Source of the DNA: Neonectria sp. B-13
Taxonomy: Eukaryota > Ascomycota > Sordariomycetes > Hypocreales > Nectriaceae
Length of the DNA stretch: 64,000 bases
Direction of reading: 5' to 3'
NCBI GenBank assembly: GCA_002682825.1
Contig: NOKP01000005.1
Span: 372,001-436,000 of the forward strand
Shown here one piece after another: positions 1 to 11,981 of the stretch; within the stretch, counting starts at the first letter, position 1, and each line of letters starts with the position of its first letter. The notes under the pieces are model-generated. The model made no database searches. It saw only the letters and a list, made by a program, of their open reading frames with translations, and was not told where the DNA came from. The position numbers were made by a program, and so were the translations under genes.

Positions 1-615
1 ACATTGCCTGCCCCTTTAGATCTGTAAAACTGTTGCTAAGCCAGTTTGGAGAATATATCAACAACTGTTAGAATCAACTCATGTGTGGTGGATGCAGCGG
101 AGCGGTAAAGTTCCGGTCCGTTCCGAACTTCCGCATGCCGTCAACTTCAATGGAACTTCAACAGCTATTTAAGTTAAGGAAACGTCAACATGTTACAGGG
201 CGACGGCTGGAATATAAACATCTCAATCCATATCGTGCCGCATCCGCCCAAGATATCTTAGATACCTATAGGTCCAACACAGGAAAAGTCCCGAGTAACA
301 AAATGCTGGAAAACAATTCACCGAAGCTGACTGGAAAGTTCCTGGCGGTAAGTCGGAATTTTACGCTACTGGCCGGAATTGCGATCAGCGGTGCGGGGAA
401 TGCTACAGTAGCACCAACCCTCTCAGCATCCGACATTGCCGGTATGACGCTTTATAATAAGTAAGCGCTTGTTCAAGGTGAGGGGAAAGATTTATTGCTC
501 CAAATTCACAAGTGATCTTTCAATATTCTTACAGAAGTGCTGAATTTATTCGTTCTTACTACTGTTGACTGTGTGGCTTCATCAAGTCAAAGAACCCTTC
601 CACGAGACCATCAAG
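1..615. other. Upstream region of the aldehyde dehydrogenase gene
   Basis: No gene is supported here. An open frame at 81-464 resembles no family I recognise, has no evident splice continuation and lies directly upstream of the aldehyde dehydrogenase, so I treat it as non-coding 5' sequence. The only visible structure is a loose GC-rich inverted pair near 97-133. Confidence 0.4.
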
Positions 616-2259
616 ATGCCTCAAGTCGAGTTGAAAGGTGTGGAGGGCAAGCCGGTCTTCGGTAAGTGCGTTTAGTAAAACCAAACTGACCATAAACTAA
701 TTAAAGTTGGTCAGTTGATACCGGGCTTTTCATTGGAAATGAGTTTGTCGCCGCCGCGAGAGATTCCAAGATTGAGATCCAGAACCCTACCACCGGCAAA
801 TCCTTGGCCTCCCTATCAGCCGCCCAAAAAGAGGATGTCGATTCTGCCGTGGCATCGGCGCAGAAGGCATACAAGGAGTCCTGGAAGTCCACGCTTCCCG
901 CACAGAGAGGTCAGCTTCTCAACAAGCTGGCTGATTTGATCGAGCGAGATGCAGATGAGCTTGCTAGCCTCGAGGCATTGGATGCGGGAGTCATCTTCCG
1001 TGAATCTAAAGGACTTCACATTTTGAATGCTCTTGAAACGCTGCGATACTTTGCGGGCTGGGCCGACAAAATCACCGGCCAGCTTCTGGACATCCCGCAG
1101 GGCTACGCCATCACCCGACGCGAGCCCCTCGGCGTCTGCGCTGCGATTGTTCCATGGAATTCGCCGCTGTGAGTACCTACCCGCATTTCTCATGAGCTAT
1201 CACTAATTATGGTCGTAGCATGATTACTATCTGGAAACTGGCCCCGGCGCTCGCAGCCGGGAATGTCCTTATCGTCAAGACACCAGAGCTAGCGCCCTTG
1301 TTTGGCCAGAAGCTGGCCAGCCTCATCAAAGAAGCCGGATTCCCGCCAGGAGTTGTCAACATCCTCTGCGGCGACGGAGCTGTGGCTGGACAGGCGCTGG
1401 CCGAGCACCTTGGAGTCAAGAAGATCTCCTTCACTGGCAGTGGCCCTGTCGGTCGTCGGATCATGCACGCCGCCGCCGACTCAAACCTCAAGAAAGTGAC
1501 GCTGGAACTCGGTGGCAAGAGTCCATCGATCGTCTTCAAGGACGCCGACTTTGACAATGCTCTTCTGTGGACGAACATCGGCATCACTGCCAACAACGGA
1601 CAAATCTGCGCAGCTGGATCTCGCATCTACGTCCACGAGAGCATCTACGACAAGTTCCTGCTGGCCTTTGCGGAGAAGCTCGTGGGGGCGAAGCACGGAG
1701 ACCCTCTCCTGCCCGAGACGACCAAGGGCCCGGTCATTAGCTTCAACCAGAAGCAGAAGATTTCGCAGTACATACAGCATGCGAAGGAGTCTGGGCTTCG
1801 GCTGCTTGCTGGCGGAGAAGAGCTTTCAGGTGATGGGCACTTCATTCCCAGCACGGCTTTTGCCGACGTGCCTGAGGATTCGCGGCTCATGCTGGAGGAG
1901 ATTTTCGGTCCTGTGGCAGTGAGTACTTTTATCATGTTTATCCGTGCTGAAGCTGACAAAATATGTAGTCCATCGCCAAATTCAAAACCGAAGCGGAAGT
2001 CATCGAAAAGGCCAACAGCTCCGAGTACGGCCTAAGCGCTGCTATCTTCACTAGGGATATCAGCCGCGCGCAACGAGTGTCTGAGGCTTTAGAGAGTGGC
2101 CAGGTGACTGTCAACTGTTGGGCAATCCTGCATGCGAATGCACCGTTTGGAGGCGTGAAGCAGTCTGGATTTGGTAGGGACATGGGAGAGGAGTCTCTGG
2201 ATGGATGGTTGACGACAAAGACGGTGAAGTACAACATTCTCCCGGCAGATGATGAGTAG
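616..2259 (+). CDS. NAD(P)-dependent aldehyde dehydrogenase, four exons
   Basis: Exons 616-661, 715-1168, 1219-1918 and 1969-2259 join in frame to 496 aa, the normal length for class 1/2-type aldehyde dehydrogenases. Introns are 53, 50 and 50 bp with GT-AG ends. Family landmarks in order are the PWNSPL motif at the exon 2/3 junction, the FTGSGPVGR cofactor loop, general base Glu263 in ELGGKSP, catalytic Cys297 in NGQICAAGSR, the EEIFGPVA box, and a C-terminal GGVKQSGFGR-like stretch. There is no signal peptide, so it is probably cytosolic. The enzyme oxidises an aldehyde to the acid; the substrate cannot be told from sequence. The start gives the expected short N-terminal lead before the Rossmann domain. 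Confidence 0.93.
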
Positions 2260-2793
2260 ATATAGTAGACATGAGTATGGCGAATGAATGCAATTCAAGT
2301 CTTTTCCGTGTTTAAGGAATTATTTATAGTGTGGATACATGGGGACAAAACCGTTCTGGTAGGGTCCAAGTGGTCATGGCATAAGATGCGGTTTTGGTAA
2401 GTCATAATTATAGGTATATAGGTTTGTTTCTTTTATCATGTTTGTCTTGAGCTTCGAATATCCACCTCTGTCACTCACTCGACTCCGAACTACTAATCCA
2501 GAGTACCTGAACAAACACCAAACCCGGGCTCTTTGCAATTAGAGCAATCCCTTCCATTCTGTTATGCCTGTTTTGGATTAGAGCGATACTGTGTTGGTCC
2601 GTACCCACCCATTAGCCATACTAGTACTAGCTCAAGGGGTAGAACTCTAGGCTGAGGTTGTTTCACCGCGCTTGTCTCCAAAACAACAAAGCCGCTAAGC
2701 TATCATCTCGCCATCACCACGCCTCGACGCGCATCCACCCGCCCCGCAGAGCCGGCGTTATTTCTCCACTTGTGGATAGGTCAAAAGACGGAC

Positions 2794-5727
2794 ATGGCCG
2801 TCTCCGGTCCATCCACCGCCGCCGCTTGGACGAATCTCCAAGCCCACGACTCCGACTCGGATGAGGACGACAACGAATACGACTATGAGCCCGAAATAAC
2901 CCTCGACTCCATTAAGCATAGCAAGACAATCAATTTCTCCATCGCCGCTACCTACACAAACTGGAGACCGCGAGAAGCCTTCCGCGAGCTAGTGCAGAAC
3001 TGGCAAGTCCCTTCCCGATCCATCCACCTCTATTCCACTCCCCGCCAGTCACTGTCTAACCTGTACGCACCCATCTAGGCGAGACGGAATCATCAGGTCT
3101 TTCCACCTGGCCGATCGAGACTTCTGCGTTATCCGCGACGAAAAGACCTCAGGCCGCGACACCGATATCATCTACAAAGTACCCCGCCTCGGCGCTGACG
3201 GCACCGAAGAATGTCTCGGCTACATCCGCTTCAAGTGCCACGATGGCGAGGGCACCATTGACATCTGCAACCGATCTGCAACCCTCCAGCCCCAGCACCT
3301 CGATCTTGGCGCCACAAGCAAATCTGGTGATGATCAGCAAGCCGGTGCCCATGGCGAGGGCCTCAAGGTCGCTCTTCTCGTCTTGATGCGCAGCCAACAG
3401 AACCATAGCGTCAGATGCCGCTCAGGTGGCTTTAACTGGAGGTTCAACTTCACTACGCGTGGGCGGCTTGTCGCTCGGCTGAGCCGCATGTCGCCTGAGG
3501 GCATTCGCAAGGCCAAAGACCAAGCCCAACGCCTGAATGCGAAGACCTCGCTCCCATTTGCAGTCAAGCCAGACGAGGACGTGCAGTTCGTCATTGGAGA
3601 GGGGCGCAAAGGCCGAGATGAGCGGGGTTTAACCACCAAGCGGAGCGCAGTCAAGCGGGAGATGTTCGACGAGTGGACGAAGGCTGCCTTGTTCCTGCAT
3701 GATGCCCGCGATGGAGCCATCATCTCAACCGAGGTTGGCGATCTTCTCACAAATGTGCAACTTCGCGGAAACATCTACCTTAAGGGTCTTCTGCTCTATG
3801 AGTCGACTCCCGCGCGGTCGGCGAGCATCACAAACCACCCGCTCAAATTTGGCTACAACTTCGCCTCGGGACAAACCAACCGCGAGAGGCAGTCCGTTGC
3901 CGACGCTAGTGAAGAGGCGAGGTCTATTCTCGCCATTTGGGGCCAGGTGCTGGCCGCAAAGCCAGAATTGGTGGGGGAGCTGAGCGACATGCTCAATACT
4001 GCTGAGCCTCACTACGCAGACGTCTCTGGAGCGAAGTGGCATGTTAATTTTAGGATGGCGTCTCGCCTGAAAGAGTATCTATTCGGGGAACAGTTCGTGG
4101 GCAAGTGGTACTACTGCGGCGAGGACAAGAGCAAGGTACGGAGTCGTCAATGCTTCAAGGCCTCCCCTTTCGCTAATGTCTTATCCAGAACCCTAGGCTT
4201 GATCATATCATTCAAGGCCTCGGATGTGAAGGTGTTGAGTTGATAAAAACGTACTGGACCATCCTGCGCAGATACAACCTCGTCCGCACCGCCGTGGAAG
4301 AGGAACGTCGGCGCTTCACGGCCGCACCACCAGTCGTAGCCCCGCAGACTACCTTCGTTACGTCGGTGTGCCGCCTCCTCCGCGCCTGCATCCAGGCCTG
4401 CCCAAAGACGAACGGCATGGCCGTCAGCTTTATCAAAGCCGGGCAGCTCCACCTCCAAATATTCTTCTCAGAAGCCGAGCAGTTGTTTCGGATCCATGAG
4501 CGGTGGCTCTCCTCCGATGGTGCCATCGGGGAGCTGGGCCTGTCCAATGGCCTGGTGGAGGCCGACATCATCTTTCATACCGTGAAGAGCCTCTTTGCTG
4601 AGGCGATTGAACAGTTGCCGCGTGAGATTTTTCTAGAGGAAGATAACGCGAGGACGGCAGAGTGGCGAAGGAAGTTAGAGATCAGCCGCGCTGAGCAGCA
4701 CCTACTTAACTATCTGCGTATCGGAAACTTGAGCATTGACATAGTTATAGGGCGCCCGACGCTGGGTGTGAAATGGGCTGTTGATGGCCGATGGAACGTC
4801 GATACTGAGGTCGAAATCCAGTGCCATCGAGCGTCTCGGTGCTCTCAGCTTCGAGACACTCTATTGATCGCAGAAGACGGTATGTATCTCGACCCCCGAC
4901 GAACTACCACTCCGTCTTCCTATCTGAACTTTCACTCACGTATTTGCTACAGCTCGCTCAGACAACATGGCTTGTATTACGGAGCATGGGCCCGTGCAAC
5001 AGACAGGCCAGAACGAGATGGCCGTTCCACAGCCTTCTACTTGCCGTGTCAGTCGAACCAGGCACCTTTACGGGGAGCACTATGAAAACGACTTGGAGGA
5101 AGGCGAGGAGTACTTCTTCGTGCTTGTGATACCGACAGATCCAGGTTCCATTGTCAGCGTGTCCGACATTCAAACTTCGGCTCGGCGGCCCCCACCCCCT
5201 TCTCCGTCGCCGGTTGTGTCATCGTGTTCGACCGGTAATCGCAGCGTGAAAGTGCCTCAACCTACCAAAGCGGCAACCCCAAAGGCGCGAAAAACCATTC
5301 CCGGCTCACGACCCAAAGCTACTAATACCAACGATATCAACGGAGTAGATAACGGCGCCATCGTCAACGGTGGGAGGCGGTCGTCGTCACCAGCACCGGA
5401 GCCGATAACGATCGACTTGACGTCGCCGCCAGCTTCTCCCTCTCCTGCAAAGGAGCCTGCCACTCCCACTGAGCCGACTCCGGGTAGAGCACCTGCGCCG
5501 ACAGGCTCATTTGGTAAGATATCTCCCGATCTGCTTGGTCTGCTCTGCTCGCATACTCACATCCACTTGTAGCCCTTGGACCACGTCTTCGAAGTCTGGA
5601 CATTTTCAAGATTGATAGGGATCGATGGTACGAAGCCGAGAGCTCTGACAAGGTGCGGGCGGTGATTGGTATTGTGAAGGGAGAGAAATCCTTGCCAAAA
5701 GAAACTAGGAAACGCCGAAGGCTCTGA
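2794..5727 (+). CDS. Uncharacterised GHKL (Bergerat-fold) ATPase-domain protein
   Basis: Five exons (2794-3002, 3079-4135, 4189-4879, 4953-5513, 5573-5727) give 890 aa. The N-terminal third has the Bergerat ATP-binding motifs: an N-box ELVQNWRD near residues 65-72, a G1-like D-G-E-G at 125-128, and a glycine-rich G-A-H-G-E-G-L-K lid motif at 159-166. The middle is globular and unrecognised. The C-terminal part is low complexity, rich in Pro, Ser and Lys, and ends in a basic KRRRL tail that could serve nuclear targeting. Similar hypothetical proteins are widespread in filamentous fungi, and MORC or HSP90-like relatives are the nearest named group. Intron 1 starts with GC instead of GT. The first in-frame ATG is at 2794; upstream in-frame codons offer only TTG. 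Function is unknown. Confidence 0.85.
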
Positions 5728-6818
5728 CCCCAGGCGTCGAGTTCATTCGGGGAACAAGGGAAGTCTTCTGACTCTACGATCGCGCGCTGGCTGAAGGGAA
5801 GCATTGGCGATAGAGTGATGCGGTTCTGCAACGGCGAGGTATTGTTCGGCCGCGTCCAAGACTTGTGTTCAATCTGGTTCAGAAAGGACGCTCGATGTAT
5901 CCGGCTGCACTAAGCTTCGTCCCATAGATTGAAGCGATGCGGGGCTGGAGGACATAGGTATGGCCCTGAACAGCACTGCAATTTTAGCCACTGCAGAGGA
6001 GACCGCCCTATTTTTAGCCCCCAATGAGACGTTCAAATGGAACTTTAGACCAGTGCTTCCACGAGAATAATTATTAAAGGATGGGTGTCAGACTCTGCAA
6101 TTGACATATTCGTAGGCATAATTCAGCCAAGCTGCAAATAATCGTGTCAGTTACAGAAACCAAACTAAAAAAAAAATTTGTGCACTATTTAGCCGGGATG
6201 ACTGCAAGAATCTTCTCATTGTACGAAGGCTAGCGGGTGCCAATTATCAGAAAAGTTCGCTTATTTAAAAGACATAAATAATCCAATTCACAGAACAATC
6301 CCAAGCTGAGAATCCAGGCCAATTCCCAGTTGATTACCATTGAACCTTTCAAATTCAAATTATGGGGATGGTTTGGCTCGACATGCTGGGAAGCAAGGAA
6401 ACTACCCTGGACCACTCTAGAGTAAATGCGTCTGCCATTTCTTTTTGCACATCAGCTGGCTAAAGGAGTAATTAGAACAATTGACTTAGCTAAGGATTGT
6501 TCTAAGTTTCTCATTTTTGATCATGTTAATTAGTTTGTGGACATGATGAGCTTAAGTGAGAAAGTTGAAAGTATCTATTTAGAAATAATTCATGCCCGTG
6601 TTCTTTTGTGGGCATTTGAGAATGATTAGCTTCTTTTATATTAAGATGATGTTAGATAACCAAGGTTCTTAGGCCAGACGGTTTGAATCATAGATACAGG
6701 TCTGGCTATTCTGAGTTGAACAATGACGCTAAGGAAGAAGATATTTTATGAAGGTAGTGACTAAACCGGTCAATATAATTATCTTTAGGAACGCAGGCAA
6801 TCATCCAATCATCTGAGA
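5728..6818. other. Gene-free AT-richer spacer
   Basis: Between the GHKL-ATPase stop and the tRNA gene I see no coding sequence with family resemblance or usable splice structure. Base composition becomes clearly AT-richer from about 6050 to 6800. No repeats longer than short homopolymers are evident. Confidence 0.5.
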
Positions 6819-6902
6819 TCCCTCGTGGCTTAGTTGGCTAAAGCGTCCGACTGTTATTACTTGACTATCGGGAGATCGGAAGTTCGAGCCTTCCCGAGGG
6901 AG
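6819..6902 (+). tRNA. tRNA-Asn(GTT) with a 10-nt intron
   Basis: A full cloverleaf can be drawn: acceptor TCCCTCG (6819-6825) pairs with CGAGGGA (6895-6901); the D stem is GCTT/AAGC; the anticodon stem is TCCGA (6846-6850) with TCGGG (6868-6872); the variable loop is AGATC; the T arm is GGAAG-TTCGAGC-CTTCC; discriminator G is 6902. Removing 6857-6866 after position 37 gives the loop CTGTTAA with anticodon GTT, matching fungal tRNA-Asn in loop and discriminator. Confidence 0.9.
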
Positions 6903-6915
6903 TCCCTCATTCTCA

Positions 6916-6922
6916 TTTTTTT
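6916..6922 (+). terminator. RNA polymerase III T-run terminator
   Basis: A run of seven T residues starts 14 nt after the tRNA discriminator base, as expected for a Pol III terminator. Confidence 0.8.
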
Positions 6923-7309
6923 GCATCCACCGCGACCAGAGAAATTCCAAATTAGTGGGGGAACGAAGGTTACTGGCAGAGACTCCAGGGGTACTGTTAA
7001 ATCACGATACGCACACCGAGCTAGGACCGGGCTATATGTTTTACAAGTTTAGATCGAAATTGAGGTTCTATTAACGTATGTGAGAAGACAGTGGACAGTG
7101 AATGATAAAATAATGGTTTGGTGTAATAAATATGAATGAGTTGAACTATTCGCGTCTGGCGCGTAAGAAGGTGATGTTGATGTAGTGACTGTATTCGAGG
7201 ACACTATCCCAGTGTCTCTATCTCTATTAATGCTCTATTCGTACCGGCCGTGGTTGAGGTGAGAAATCTATGTAGTCTATATCCTGATGCAAGCGAACGT
7301 AATCGCACT
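6923..7309. other. Spacer between tRNA and transporter 3' end
   Basis: Nothing coding is seen. It probably holds the 3' UTR of the leftward transporter gene that ends at 7310. Confidence 0.4.
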
Positions 7310-8811
7310 CTAAAACTTCGCCTTGAGGTCCCATCCCATGCGATGGACCCTTGCCGCCATAATGAACACGGTGCCGGCGAAGCAAAAGATGCCAGCAAAA
7401 ATCTTGATTCCGCGCAGGCCGTTGGGGCCGTCAATGATGGCACCGTTGATGGGGTTGGTGGTCAAGCCACCAATCGACGAGATGAAGAAGACGATACCGG
7501 TGCGGAAGCCGATTTCCTGGCCGGGTGAGATCTGTGCGACGAGAGGTGCGATGAGGGAGACGTATGCGCCGGAGCAGAAACCGAAGAGAGCCGCAAAGGC
7601 GATGATTCCGGCGGTGGTGTTCGCGGGGATCCAAAGGGCGAGGATCCAGAGAGCAGTCAGGTAGCCGACGAGGATGAAGATGTTGTACCGGCCAACTCGG
7701 TCGCCCATGACGCCGGAGAAGATGCGGCCAAACAGACTGGCAGCGTTGAGAATGGGGATGATGTACTCGATCAGGCCGACATCCACGCCGACAGCAAGGG
7801 CCTGGACGGGGAGGTAGTTGATGGGTACGTAGATGCCGTACGTGAACAGGAAGAAGCCAATGACGAGAAGCACGAACTCGGGCTCGTGGAAGGGCTGGAG
7901 GAGCTGCGCCTTGGTGATCTTCTTGGGACGCGGCGGGTGGAGAGCGCGCACTGTCAGGTTGGCGACGATGAGCAGGCCGAGGATCAGAAAAGCGCAGATG
8001 CGCATGGCCCATCCGTAGCCGACTTTGACGATGAGGCGGGTGACCATGATGGGGAATATGACGCCGCCGAGACTGGAGCCCGTGGCCAGGATGCCGAACG
8101 CGGCGCCGGTGTTGGTGCTGAACCATCCGTGAATGGTGTTGAGTGCTGAAGAGTGTTAGCGTGATGGAAAGAGCGGGATCAAAAGATGTTGTGTTTACCA
8201 GGCTGGAAGATGGCAGACACTCCGAGGGCAGAGCAGATGCCCTGGGCGAGAAGAATCTGGTAGTACTGGCTGCTGAGCGAAGTCATCATCAAGCCGAAGA
8301 CGTGGAGAAAGGTCCCGGCTAGGATGAGGTTTCGCGGGCCGTAGTGGTCATAGGCCATTCCGATGAAGGGGCCCATGCCCATCATGATGAAGATCTGCAG
8401 CGACGGGATCCACGAGATGGTGCTGGCCGAGTAGTTGCTCAGAAGGTCGTTCTGATAGTATTCTTGGAAAGCGCCGACACCTGGAACGAATTAGATCTTG
8501 AAGATGGTGGTAGAAAAGAGCTGATGCATACTGTTGATCCATCCAAAACTGCAGAACGATGTACACCAAGCGCCGAGCACAACCAGCCAGGCCGTCACGC
8601 CGCCATCGGGTGCATCACTCTGCCACGCCGGCGGCGCAGCCTCATCCGCCTCGGGCTGCTCCACGGCAGACGACTTATCGGTGTAGTCGTTCTCTGCGTC
8701 TTGGCCCGCGGGCTGCAGGGTCATACCCGTCATGGTGGAGTTGGCCGACGACTCCAACGTCTCCTTGTTGGGCGGCTGAGCCGACGATTCGGAAATCTCC
8801 TTGCTCGACAT
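7310..8811 (-). CDS. MFS monocarboxylate-type transporter
   Basis: Exons 8811-8532, 8480-8199 and 8145-7310 (introns 51 and 53 bp) give 465 aa. After a cytoplasmic N-terminal tail of about 70 residues comes [15 protein letters not shown], the signature of the first helix in the fungal MCT/MCH branch of the major facilitator superfamily, followed by about 12 hydrophobic segments and conserved loops such as GPRNLILAG and GDRVGRYN. It should sit in a cell or organelle membrane and move a small organic acid or related metabolite; fungal homologues are also exporters in metabolite clusters. It is divergent from the zinc-cluster regulator at 9917, and the shared intergenic region carries repeated CTTCGG elements, so regulation by that factor is plausible. 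Confidence 0.9.
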
Positions 8812-9916
8812 GATGGAAGGTGGGATAGAAAGGAAGGGTGTGTGGAAAGATTCACTGGGGTGGATGCCGAGCCAGTGTGGAAATACAAGGAACTATAAGT
8901 GAAGGAGAGACAGTTCAATTAACCAAAGGAGGATCTTGGTGAATCTGGACAACGGCCAATGAGTTCTCTCGGCTCCGAAGGGATTGACAAGACTAAGTTT
9001 CCTTGGGGCTCATCGATTGGGGCTCCGGGGACAGATGAAGGGCGAAATTCTCCATCGCGTCTTCGCTCTTCGGCCGGATTTCTGTCAGGGGGGGTGGGCT
9101 CCTTTCGGCTTCGGAGCACAAGGGGCACCGATGCCGAAGAACCAACAGACGGCATTTGAGCATCTCCACTGTGGGGATTTCCGGTAAGATGGGTGGATGG
9201 ATGGATGGATGGATGCAATCAAGGGTATGGGGGTGAGGTTTTGCGGAATGGGCGAGTTTTGCTGCGTGGCTTTGATCGGTGGATTGGACCAGGGGATATC
9301 GTAGATGCTCGATGATGCTTACGGCGGGAATATCTACGGTAATTGTGTCCCGCTAGAGAAGGTAGTTAGCTAGCTAGTGAATTGACTCGGACAGCCATCG
9401 AGATGTTCTGCCGCTCGTTAGTGTGCCAAGGGTTTAAGGAGGGAAGCACCCTTGCAAACGGGGATAAGAGTCAAAGAAGTCAGGGAATAACACCAGTGCT
9501 ACTTTGTAAGTTCAGCAATGAGCCTCATCCTTCGCAGCTAACCATCCTAGATCTTCATCTAGCTCTCAAATCATCTGCTGTAAGGTTTGATACTGAGGCC
9601 ATACCGGTCAACAGCTGTCCTTGCGATGACTCCCATTCGGCTAGCGTCTCGGCACGACATCACACCAATCACCCTCCGCTCGCGCGATGGCGAGATTATG
9701 CGCAATTTGGCGTTGTCCCCCCCACTCCCGTATTTATTATCCCGAGCCCAACACCGGCGCCGTCTCGGCTTCGGTGCTTAAACATCCGCCGACGCCGAAG
9801 CCTTCCCCTTGACCATCCCCGACCGGCGCCGACGCGGGCACCGACTCTCGACAGACCACTGCCATTAACAGCCCTGTAAGGCGTCCTCCGGAACACCGTA
9901 ACACTCCCCCAATACC
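8812..9916. promoter_or_regulatory. Divergent intergenic region with repeated CTTCGG/CCGAAG elements
   Basis: This 1.1-kb stretch separates the transporter (leftward) from the Zn2Cys6 regulator (rightward). The hexamer CTTCGG or its complement appears at 8975-8980, 9068-9073, 9109-9114, 9134-9139, 9769-9774 and 9795-9800, so it flanks both gene starts. CGG half-sites are typical zinc-cluster targets. No gene is supported inside; the open frame at 9382-9879 has no family resemblance. Confidence 0.45.
9195..9214. repeat. (GGAT)5 microsatellite
   Basis: Five tandem copies of GGAT lie upstream of the regulator gene at 9917. Confidence 0.85.
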
Positions 9917-11981
9917 ATGTCCCGCCAGTCTCGGTCCCCGTCGACGAGCCGCAGCCGGGTGGAGCGGTCGTGCGTCATCTGCCACCGGCGCAAGGTGCGC
10001 TGCGACAAGCAGTCGCCGTGCTCGCAGTGCACCCGCGGCGGCAACACGTGTCTGTACCCGCAGACCGGGCCGCCGGTGCGCCGGGTGCGCAAGACCACCA
10101 TCACCGACGTCGCCAGCCGCATCTCGGAGCTGGAGCGGACCCTCGTCTCCGTGTCGCGCGAGCAGGACGTGCCGCTGAGCTTCCGGCCGTTGTCCAGCGC
10201 GGCGTCGCCTTCGTTGGGGAGGCATGCTGAGTCGGATGCTGGTGATGAGAGTCGCAACGATGAGGTGTTGCTGAAGAAGGGGTCGTCGAGTCAGTACTTT
10301 AACGAGGTGCTGTTCTCTCGCGTCATCGAACAAGCAAGTCACATAGCTACACTCGGAAACCCTGCAGTGAATGTCTTGGCTAACAGAACCAGGAACATGA
10401 TGTCCGCTCAGCGTTATCAACGCCAAGGAGCCATTCACCACAGCCGCCTACCACATCGCCATTCAACCCCATGGGCATCCTGTCCAGCAGGTGCTTTGCA
10501 CAACCCCTAACTGCCTATCTCCCGCCGAAGCTGGCCGCCATGCACCTATGGAGAATCTTTGTAGACAACGTCGACCCGTGCTCCAAGGTCCTCCACATTC
10601 CCACCGACGAAATCACCATTTACACCGCCATAGACAACCCGGGGAAAACATCGACGGAGGTGCTGGCGTTGTGCTGTGCTGTGTACTTCTCCGCAACCGT
10701 TGCCTTGGAGCCTGCCGAGGTGACGAGCACTCTCGAGGGTGACAAGTACGCGTGGCTTCATCGGTTCAAGATGGGTGTGGAACAAGCCTTTGCACACAGC
10801 GAGTTCCTCGACAATCCTACTGTGGTGCTGCTTCAGGCGGTGGCGATCTACCTGGTACGTCAAACTTATAGTCGCCGCGATGGATTTCCCATGCTGACAA
10901 GTGTTGACTGCTGCAGGGCGCCGTGCGAGTCCACAACTCGGGACGAGGTATCTGGACGCTAAACGGTCTCATGATCCGCGCTGCACAGTCCATAGGCCTA
11001 CACAGGGACGGCACAAAACTGAACCTATCCCCCTTCGAATCCGAGATCCGCCGTCGTCTTTGGTGGCACCTGGTCGCCCGAGATGGCAGAGCCGCCGAAG
11101 ACCATGGGCTGCAAAACACATGCCGATCCGCCATGACGTCCGGCGTCGACCTGCCTCTCAACCTGGAAGACACCGACCTGTACCCGGAGATGACGCAGCT
11201 GCCGCCGCCGCGCACCGGCTGGACGCGCATGACACTGTCCCTGGTCAATCTCGAAGTTGCGCGGGCTTGCGGCCGGCTATTGCAGTCCGGGCTGCCTGTC
11301 GCCGGGACTCCGCGCGAGCTGTTCCGGGCTCAGGTCGTCGACGAGGCCAAGGTCAGGATGGCCGAGGTGATCAAACGCTGCAACCACGTTATCCCGCAAC
11401 AGCGAATGACTATCAAAGTGTCGCGGTTCATCCTCCGGAAATTCGATCTCGTCTCGCGCCAGCGGGAGATGATGAACTACTCCGACGAACAGCGCTCCCT
11501 CGCCACGGAGGAGAACTTGCTCGAAGCCCTGAGCATTCTCGAAGAAGCAGACACCATGTGGGAGGACGATCTGCTGCGGCCGTTCCGCTGGTCGATGCGC
11601 GCATACCCGCAGTTCCACATGATGCTGTACATCCTGTGGTACCTGTGCGTGCGGCCGCAATGTCCCAGCACGGGCAGGGCGTTGAGCGCGGTGGAGAAGC
11701 ACCTGGAAAAGGCGCAGACGACGGATACATATGCGACGCATGAGTCCAAGTGGGTGGTTCTCGTGGCGCTCAAGTCGAAGGCGACGTTGATCATGCAGAC
11801 GGCGGCGGATAAGTCCAGGGCTGAGGGGGCGTCTGTGGTGATGCAGGATGTTGATGATCCGATGGGTGTTCTTTCTGGGATGGAAGTTGGGCAGGACGGT
11901 GATGGGTTACACGGCATGTTAGATTGGAGGGCGCTCCTGGAGGATTTCCAGTTAGATACGGCAGATCTGTCGATTTTGTAA
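9917..11981 (+). CDS. Zn2Cys6 transcription factor 1
   Basis: Exons 9917-10333, 10387-10854 and 10917-11981 give 649 aa. The GAL4-type binuclear zinc cluster is complete (Cys19, 22, 29, 35, 38, 45), followed by a basic linker and a short coiled coil (ISELERTLVS). The fungal-specific regulatory domain occupies most of the rest, with GIWTLNGLMIRAAQSIGLHRDG and a RRRLWWHL motif. It is a nuclear DNA-binding regulator. Intron 1 begins GC (GCAAGT), and its in-frame junction restores a conserved stretch ending in SPFNPMGIL. It is divergent from the MFS transporter, which is its likely target, and convergent with a second zinc-cluster gene. Confidence 0.9.

Noticed and set aside
81..464. 127-codon open frame at the window start
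   Set aside because: No family resemblance, no splice continuation, and it lies in the aldehyde dehydrogenase upstream region.
7431..8126. Long Arg/His-rich open frame overlapping the MFS transporter
   Set aside because: Shadow frame of the transporter with no membrane segments or motifs.
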